From: CAZGSV01 sp964528605
GTDB taxonomy: Bacteria > Armatimonadota > Zipacnadia > CAZGSV01
DNA length: 6,714 bases
Reading direction: 5' to 3'
Assembly: GCA_964528605.1 (NCBI GenBank)
Contig: CAZGSV010000147.1
Location: forward strand, 1-6,714
Below, piece by piece: positions 5,057 through 6,714 of the stretch. The position numbers and the translations under genes are program-made. Position 1 is the first letter of the stretch. The number at the start of each line of letters is the position of its first letter. The notes beneath the pieces were generated by a model. The model saw nothing but the letters and a program-made list of their open reading frames with translations, did not search any database and was not told where the DNA came from.

Positions 5057-6541
5057 ATGCGGCGATGGGTGATCGTGACGGCGATGTTCCTGGCCTTAGG
5101 TGCGGTCTCAGCGGCGTGCGCTGAGAGCGCAGATCCTCTTCTTGCGGTAGCGGAGAAGATCAACGCTTGCGACTCTTTCTACGCCGAGGGCACGATAGCG
5201 ACCGTCTGGGCTGACGGGAGCAGCAAGGGCCGCGCGCTATTCGCCTTCCAGCGCCCGGACCGGTTCGTCTTTCGGCTAGGCGACGACTTTCTGCTCTGCG
5301 ACGGCCGCTACCACTACACCAACGAGTGGGGCGTGCCCGACGTCGAGGCGGCTCGCGAGTTAGGCAAGTGGCCCAGCAACTTCCTGGTGACGGGCTTCCG
5401 CTCGACCACGCCCGACAAGGAGGAATCGAGTTTCCTCTGGCGCCGCGGCGACGGCCATTTCGAGGTCCGGACACATGAGAAGGTCGCGGTCTTCACGGAG
5501 GGCGCGCGGCCGAACCGGACGGAAGCAACTTCGGTGGATGTCGTGGGGCTCCGCCTGATGCGCACCGAGGCTCAAGGGCGCTTCTACGTGAAGAGGATCA
5601 ACTGGCACGTAATGGCCTTCAACCCCCAGTTGGACCCTTCCCTCTTCACTCTGTCCCCGGCCGAGCAGAAGCAGTTCGCGCCTGTCATTGAGGATGGCCC
5701 GCCCGACCTGTCCGAAGCCATGCGCTGGCTTTGGCGCTCGGCTATGAGGATCGACCGCGCCAGGACACTCCATGCGGAAGGGGTGTTCACTTTCGAGTCG
5801 AAGGGGCGCGGCGAATCGTACTCCCAGGGGCCGACCTCGCTGGTCGTGACCAGAAGAGGCCTGCAGAGGCTGCTCGTCCGCTCGGGCGGGGACTTCGTGC
5901 TCACCGACGGGAACACCAGCTACACGCGCGGGCGCTACTCGGCCGGCGTGTCGCAGAAGCCCTACGAGCCGTTGGCCGTCAGGTCGAGTTCGCTGCTGCT
6001 CGGCACTCACGACGTGGTGATGCCGACAATGTTGGAGAGGCAGTACGCTGAGCCGTACTGGAGGTTGGGTAGAAGCCCCGGGCCACCGCTCCAGCAGACG
6101 GTCACTTCTTACGGCGGGAGACTCTACGTGGAGGTCGTCGAGCACCAGCCGCTCGACAAGTACACGCCGTGGCGCAAGTGGACGTGGGTGATAGACCGGC
6201 CTACGTTGGCCCCGATCCGCGTGCGCTTCGAGGGATGGGCGACGGACTACCAACGGGCGTGGGAGATACGATGGCGCATGGTGCGCATGGACTGGCCGCT
6301 GCCCAAGGACGCCTTCGCCCTGCCTGGGGCTACCGCCCCTGCGGCGTGTCCTACGCCGCTGGGATTGCGCCGTCCGGGCCCCGCGCGGCGCCCGCGGCTC
6401 CCCAGGGAGCGGGGAGCCGCGCCTCGGACGAAGGTCGCCCCGGCTCCGCCTCCTGGCCCCATGTGCGCCGTCTGCGCAACCTGTGAACCGTACCCTAATC
6501 CCAACCCAACGCCGTTGTCCTCCCCGGGATGTCCCTGGTAA
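5057..6541 (+). CDS. Exported protein with two tandem LolA-like halves and a repeat-derived C-terminal tail
   Basis: Unnamed protein of 494 residues, probably periplasmic or envelope-associated. The N-terminus has a signal peptide: basic MRR, hydrophobic WVIVTAMFLALGAVSAA (4-20), and an A-C-A cleavage site near residue 22; Cys21 lacks a good lipobox. After it come two similar units. The first has FYAEGTI (41-47), FQRPDRFVFRLGDDF (64-78) and LCDGRYHYT (80-88). The second has LHAEGVFTFE (from about 238), VVTRRGLQRLLVRSGGDFVL and TDGNTSYTR (283-291). This pattern of AEG strand, damaged-looking RPDR strand and DG-x-x-x-Y strand is that of LolA/LolB-like or DUF2092-type half-barrels, which bind lipids or hydrophobic ligands. 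The domain seems to end at WPLPKDAFALPG (about 413-424); residues 424-494 are Pro/Arg/Ala-rich. ATG 5057 is preferred over the GTG at 5027 because GGGGGTGA (5044-5051) lies 5 bases upstream and it begins the signal peptide cleanly. The fold assignment is moderate and the function unknown. Confidence 0.75.
   Translation: MRRWVIVTAMFLALGAVSAACAESADPLLAVAEKINACDSFYAEGTIATVWADGSSKGRALFAFQRPDRFVFRLGDDFLLCDGRYHYTNEWGVPDVEAARELGKWPSNFLVTGFRSTTPDKEESSFLWRRGDGHFEVRTHEKVAVFTEGARPNRTEATSVDVVGLRLMRTEAQGRFYVKRINWHVMAFNPQLDPSLFTLSPAEQKQFAPVIEDGPPDLSEAMRWLWRSAMRIDRARTLHAEGVFTFESKGRGESYSQGPTSLVVTRRGLQRLLVRSGGDFVLTDGNTSYTRGRYSAGVSQKPYEPLAVRSSSLLLGTHDVVMPTMLERQYAEPYWRLGRSPGPPLQQTVTSYGGRLYVEVVEHQPLDKYTPWRKWTWVIDRPTLAPIRVRFEGWATDYQRAWEIRWRMVRMDWPLPKDAFALPGATAPAACPTPLGLRRPGPARRPRLPRERGAAPRTKVAPAPPPGPMCAVCATCEPYPNPNPTPLSSPGCPW
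6326..6421. repeat. Three palindromes inside the 3' end of the LolA-like gene
   Basis: Three successive hairpins lie in the coding sequence: GGGGC/GCCCC (6326-6330/6335-6339, loop TACC), GCGGCGT/ACGCCGC (6341-6347/6353-6359, loop GTCCT) and CGCGGCTCCCC/GGGGAGCCGCG (6393-6403/6411-6421, 7-nt loop). They begin exactly where the protein changes from beta-rich sequence to a low-complexity tail. This suggests that the tail comes from an inserted or abutting repeat. These hairpins do not share the GTAGGGG head. Confidence 0.6.
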
Positions 6542-6578
6542 CATCACCTTCGGTTCGTCCGCGACGGGAGTCCTACTC

Positions 6579-6714
6579 ATGCCCGGCCCCAAGATCGTCG
6601 ATACCTTGCCAACCTTCCTCCAGTACTGGCAGGATGCGCGACACCACCCTCTCGAGGTGCAGGTGGACCTCTGGCTCGCGCACTATGCCCCCCAGTGGCC
6701 AGTGCTGGCTGACA
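6579..6714 (+). CDS. Start of an unrecognised gene, 3' end outside window
   Basis: An open frame begins with ATG at 6579 and stays open for 45 codons to the window edge. GGGAG (6566-6570) lies 8 bases before the ATG, a reasonable RBS, and the gene starts 37 bases after the preceding stop on the same strand, so it could be cotranscribed. The visible N-terminus reads MPGPKIVDTLPTFLQYWQDA and then RHHPLEVQVDLWLAHYAPQW. It is rich in Trp, Tyr, His and Leu, looks helical, and has no signal peptide or membrane segment. I do not recognise a family. The composition is that of a folded soluble protein rather than a shadow frame. Confidence 0.55.
   Translation, partial: MPGPKIVDTLPTFLQYWQDARHHPLEVQVDLWLAHYAPQWPVLAD

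Noticed and set aside
5360..6592. 410-codon minus-strand frame opposite the LolA-like gene
   Set aside because: His/Arg/Pro-rich shadow. The plus strand has a signal peptide, an RBS and duplicated motifs.
1..6714. A complete new defence or mobile system
   Set aside because: No nuclease, helicase, integrase, transposase, toxin-antitoxin pair or reverse transcriptase is visible. The ADP-ribosylglycohydrolase-like gene stands alone without an ADP-ribosyltransferase partner in this window.

Overview
The window looks like a piece of a GC-rich bacterial chromosome, most likely from an uncultured lineage. Clear Shine-Dalgarno motifs precede ATG starts, genes stay open in the standard bacterial code, and the gene spacers are packed with palindromic repeats. 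The mix of a metal-type ADP-ribosylglycohydrolase-like protein, an RraA-like aldolase, a PPC/DUF296 protein, a dienelactone-hydrolase-like esterase remnant and a LolA-like exported protein recalls Armatimonadota or Planctomycetota-type genomes. That assignment is an impression, not a measurement.

Layout. At 1-573 (+) lies a 5-formyltetrahydrofolate cyclo-ligase whose N-terminus is probably cut by the window edge. At 574-1197 there is no gene: it holds a composite palindromic repeat (copy A), a 92-nt cloverleaf-shaped inverted repeat and a separate hairpin just upstream of the next gene. At 1198-2354 (+) are two translationally coupled genes, an RraA/HMG-aldolase-like protein and a PPC/DUF296 protein, overlapping as ATGA. 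At 2355-2960, between convergent genes, there are two more composite repeats (B and C) that share a 102-bp perfect direct repeat. At 2961-4439 (-) is a 492-residue ADP-ribosylglycohydrolase-family protein. At 4529-4959 (+) a short repeat is followed immediately by the C-terminal part of an alpha/beta hydrolase that has lost its nucleophile half. At 5057-6541 (+) is an exported protein with two tandem LolA-like halves and a low-complexity tail coded by palindromic DNA. At 6579-6714 (+) is the start of an unrecognised gene that runs off the window.

No defence system, CRISPR array, RNA gene or transposase is evident. The protein genes are mostly ordinary housekeeping or small-molecule metabolism genes, and only the RraA-like/PPC pair looks like a functional unit. 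The most interesting signal is the repeat family. Several hairpins share a GTAGGGG head but carry different, fully self-complementary stems. The copies differ in ways that keep the pairing intact. They sit flush with gene 3' ends, in two cases contributing the stop codon, in one case at the breakpoint of a truncated gene, and in one case apparently forming the C-terminal tail of a protein.
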